From: an uncultured Clostridia bacterium
GTDB taxonomy: Bacteria > Bacillota > Clostridia > Oscillospirales > Ruminococcaceae
Reading direction: 5' to 3'
NCBI GenBank assembly: GCA_947632425.1
Contig: CANRPG010000091.1
Location: 1 to 7,599, forward strand
Length of the DNA: 7,599 nucleotides
Numbering within the stretch: position 1 is the first letter of the stretch; every line of letters starts with the position of its first letter. Positions 6,157 through 7,599 of this stretch are shown piece after piece. Made by a program: the position numbers and the translations under genes. The notes below the pieces were generated by a model that saw only the letters and a program-made list of their open reading frames with translations, was not told where the DNA came from and searched no databases.

Positions 6157-6181
6157 CGTTTGTGGGCTCAATATAACCCAA

Positions 6182-6202
6182 ATTGTTAATTATCTTAACA
6201 AT
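6182..6202. promoter_or_regulatory. 21-bp dyad, possible operator or hairpin
   Basis: ATTGTTAA (6182-6189) and TTAACAAT (6195-6202) are perfect 8-bp inverted repeats around TTATC. The dyad lies about 65 bp upstream of the lipoprotein promoter -35. It has no T-run, so it is not a typical terminator; a regulator site is possible but unproven. Confidence 0.4.
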
Positions 6203-6267
6203 CTGCATTTTCAGTACAAGAAAGCGACATTTCGGTACACTTTGCGGCACTTTTTGCGTAAAGCCTA

Positions 6268-6296
6268 TTGAAAATATTTCCTACGTATGCTATAAT
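6268..6296 (+). promoter_or_regulatory. Extended -10 sigma-A promoter of the lipoprotein operon
   Basis: TTGAAA (6268-6273), 17-bp spacer, TATAAT (6291-6296), with TG at 6288-6289 giving an extended -10 (TGCTATAAT). The start point would be near 6303, leaving a leader of about 25 nt. A second TATAAT at 6311-6316 lies within that leader and is probably incidental. Confidence 0.85.
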
Positions 6297-6327
6297 TTTT
6301 GCGAGAATGTTATAATGAAGGTGTTGC

Positions 6328-6864
6328 ATGATGAAAAAGATCTTCTGCATATTTATTGCTTTTTTGTTATTATCATTATCTTCTTGTACAGATGCAGATC
6401 CAACAAGTGATACATCAAGTTCTAAGAAAAGTCAAACACCGTCTGAAGTAGCTAGAGATTATATGTCACAAATTCTTAACTGCTTTGAAAATGATGATAA
6501 AAACAGTTTGAAAGAGCTGATAAGCGATTACATTATAGAAAATGATACTGAACTTGATAATGAAATTGAAGCAGCGCTTGATTTCATTGACGGGAAGATC
6601 GTCTCATATGATAAACTGATTGGAAATGCTATGGGTAGTTATGAAAAGAAGGAAATTGATGGTAAAATTTTGGGGATTATAACAGAGCATGGCACAGAAT
6701 ATCGCATGGATTTTAAAGGATGGTTGACTTATGATGCTGACGAAAGTAGAATAGGAGTTGAAGGAATTAGAGTTGTTAATGTCACAGAAAGATCAAAGTA
6801 TCCACCTGAAGCCAACGGAGATAAGTCTCCCGGATGTCGAGTAAAAATAGGACATTTTGATTAG
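6328..6864 (+). CDS. Small lipoprotein, DUF5104-like, function unknown
   Basis: 178 aa. Residues 1-20 are a lipoprotein signal peptide: MMKK, hydrophobic core, and lipobox LSSC with Cys20 as the lipidated residue, so the mature protein is tethered to the outer face of the membrane. A polar Ser/Thr/Asp-rich linker (21-38) precedes a compact domain. That domain begins with an amphipathic helix (VARDYMSQILNCFENDDKNS) and includes EIEAALDFIDGKIVSYDKLIG (80-100 region) and beta-rich IDGKILGIITEHGTEYRMDF. From memory this resembles DUF5104, an NTF2-like lipoprotein family of Firmicutes; no search was possible. The start is ATG 6328 or the adjacent ATG 6331, with GAAGGTG at 6317-6323. The gene is much richer in A/T than cimA, with many AAA, GAT and ATA codons, which may mean separate origin. 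The next gene starts 21 bp downstream. Confidence 0.85.
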   Translation: MMKKIFCIFIAFLLLSLSSCTDADPTSDTSSSKKSQTPSEVARDYMSQILNCFENDDKNSLKELISDYIIENDTELDNEIEAALDFIDGKIVSYDKLIGNAMGSYEKKEIDGKILGIITEHGTEYRMDFKGWLTYDADESRIGVEGIRVVNVTERSKYPPEANGDKSPGCRVKIGHFD

Positions 6865-6885
6865 TTTAATTTTTGAGGTATACAA

Positions 6886-7176
6886 ATGAGATCAGTAGGT
6901 AAAGTAACGTGTTTTGTAATAAATTGCATCATTGGAGCTGTCAGCGCTATACTTCTCTTTGTTTTTTACTCATTTACTTTTGATGCAAATAATGATGAAC
7001 ATAGTATACAATTGGGTCTGTTTTCTTTGCTGTATTGCTCGTTTATAGCCATAGTACCCAACATCTTATTTTATCATTTTCTAAAGCACAATAAGGTCCA
7101 ATTGCTGTTGTATCAAATAATACCATTTGTTTTAGGCGGAGGCAGTTATATAATTCTCCAAATCACTATATTATAA
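6886..7176 (+). CDS. Small integral membrane protein, three predicted TM helices
   Basis: 96 aa; ATG at 6886 with GAGG at 6875-6878. Hydrophobic segments at about 7-30, 42-65 and 71-94 suggest three membrane helices, with one short acidic loop (DANNDEHS, 33-40) and a basic turn (KHNK, 67-70). No domain is recognised. It follows the lipoprotein gene by 21 bp on the same strand with its own ribosome binding site, so the two are probably one operon and the products may act together at the membrane. It is equally AT-rich. The short length and lack of known family leave some doubt that it is conserved. Confidence 0.75.
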   Translation: MRSVGKVTCFVINCIIGAVSAILLFVFYSFTFDANNDEHSIQLGLFSLLYCSFIAIVPNILFYHFLKHNKVQLLLYQIIPFVLGGGSYIILQITIL

Positions 7177-7192
7177 TATCTCTATTGACCGC

Positions 7193-7245
7193 AAGCTCTC
7201 AAAAAATCGCCCTGTAAGCATTTTTGCGAGAGCTTTATATTTTGC
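7193..7245 (+). terminator. Hairpin after the membrane protein gene, weak terminator
   Basis: AAGCTCTC (7193-7200) and GAGAGCTT (7228-7235) are perfect 8-bp inverted repeats. The stem can extend across a small bulge through AAAAA/TTTTT (7201-7225). The sequence after it (TATATTTTGC) is T-rich but broken. It probably ends the two-gene operon. Confidence 0.45.
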
Positions 7246-7482
7246 TAAAATTTGCGCTTACGCGCAGCCTGCGGAGCCACACGTTGACCGCCAGCAAGCA
7301 GTCGCCCAAGTGCCGGAGAACCCTCTGCAAGGCTTCTTCCACGCTTAACAACAAAGCGCGTATCTGAATTGTAATTTTTCAGCGAGAGCGTTTGACCGTC
7401 CACTCTTTCTCCGCCGCCCTGCTTTACAATCCCCCTGCACCCTGCCGACGCCCCGATTTTTTTGAAAATTTTGAAAAAAGTC
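7246..7482. other. Intergenic region, no gene seen
   Basis: No frame with a plausible start, ribosome binding site and length was found on either strand. The left half contains GCGCTTACGCGC, whose GCTTAC complements GTAAGC at 7214-7219. The right part (about 7395-7455) is C-rich, then turns A/T-rich before the tRNA promoter. Confidence 0.6.
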
Positions 7483-7511
7483 TTGACAAACCTGAAAAAG
7501 CGGTGTATAAT
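7483..7511 (+). promoter_or_regulatory. Consensus sigma-A promoter of tRNA-Met
   Basis: Perfect TTGACA (7483-7488), 17-bp spacer, perfect TATAAT (7506-7511). A-tracts (TTTGAAAATTTTGAAAAAAG) lie immediately upstream. The start point is predicted near 7518, a few bases before the tRNA. Confidence 0.93.
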
Positions 7512-7525
7512 ATATAAGTCGCCAT

Positions 7526-7599
7526 GGCGAGATAGCTCAGTTGGCTAGAGCAATCGGTTCATACCCGATAGGTCGTGAGTTCAAGTCTCACTCTCGCTA
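7526..7599 (+). tRNA. tRNA-Met (anticodon CAU), elongator type
   Basis: Acceptor strand GGCGAGA pairs with TCTCGCT (G-U at the first pair), discriminator A at 7599. D arm TAGCTCAGTTGGCTAGAGC; anticodon stem ATCGG/CCGAT closing TTCATAC, anticodon CAT; T arm GTGAG/CTCAC with TTCAAGT. The G1 end and the D arm match elongator Met rather than initiator tRNA. A CAU anticodon could also belong to tRNA-Ile(k2C), which is less likely given the similarity to clostridial elongator tRNA-Met. The window ends at the discriminator, so whether CCA is encoded cannot be seen. It may head a tRNA cluster. Confidence 0.93.

Larger units (their letters stand above)
3728..6160. repeat. Modular non-coding repeat array (modules A, B, C separated by 20-bp G elements)
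   Basis: About 2.4 kb without a credible gene. Four module types recur. The order is G1-B0-[degenerate C]-A1-G2-B1-G3-C1-A2-G4-C2-A3-G5-B2-G6-unique-G7-B3-G8-short-G9-C3-A4-G10-B4-G11-C4-C5-[A head]-G12-B5-G13-[C heptamers]. The full unit is A-G-B-G-C (A1 to A2 head spacing 435 bp); shorter (311 bp) and longer (677 bp) versions differ by whole modules. A and B blocks are strikingly poor in G on the plus strand. Open frames inside it translate to repeated biased peptides (for example AAGRIFFLPLS) and have no consistent ribosome binding sites. The pyrimidine blocks at 3728-3790 and 4911-4988 look like diverged relatives of each other (both contain GCGCCAGCCTC). Confidence 0.9.

Noticed and set aside
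3728..6160. Diversity-generating retroelement or retron
   Set aside because: No reverse transcriptase gene in the window, no adenine-specific variation between repeats, and no target gene carrying a variable repeat.
6183..6410. 75-residue open frame overlapping the lipoprotein start
   Set aside because: It covers the dyad, promoter and leader of the lipoprotein gene and overlaps its signal peptide in another frame; no ribosome binding site.

Overview
The window looks like chromosomal DNA of a gut or rumen Oscillospiraceae (Ruminococcus-like, Bacillota). This is inferred from three things: a membrane protein with the aromatic pre-TM motif FWYHYKW, a cohesin-type surface protein with a Thr-rich linker, and sigma-A promoters of TTGACA-17-TATAAT form. 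No 16S or other marker gene is present, so the assignment is tentative.

Layout. (1) 1-72: 5' part of a minus-strand tRNA-Ser(UGA) with a consensus promoter. (2) 235-1143: a bitopic membrane protein of unknown function. (3) 1329-3700: two tightly coupled plus-strand genes, a secreted membrane-anchored cohesin-like protein and citramalate synthase (cimA, isoleucine precursor synthesis), ending in a GC-rich hairpin at 3702-3727. (4) About 3728-6160: 2.4 kb with no credible gene. It holds a mosaic of repeats on a strongly C/T-biased plus strand. Four kinds of module recur. A is a pyrimidine-rich block of about 120 bp. B is a block carrying a GTACGTCC...TATATA motif. C is a block of about 180 bp whose heptamer arrays (GTTAGAA / GCAAGAA type) face inverted heptamer arrays and can fold into long hairpins. 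G is a 20-bp element, GGCAGTATTTTCTTCCTGCC and variants, present 13 times and sitting at module junctions. (5) 6268-7176: an AT-rich operon of a small lipoprotein and a small three-TM membrane protein behind an extended -10 promoter. (6) 7177-7482: non-coding DNA with one strong hairpin. (7) 7483-7599: consensus promoter and tRNA-Met(CAU).

The metabolic and surface genes are ordinary individually. The notable content is the modular array. Comparing its copies suggests the 20-bp G elements are the points at which modules have been deleted or added. Open reading frames inside the array are by-products of the repeats and composition and should not be annotated as proteins.
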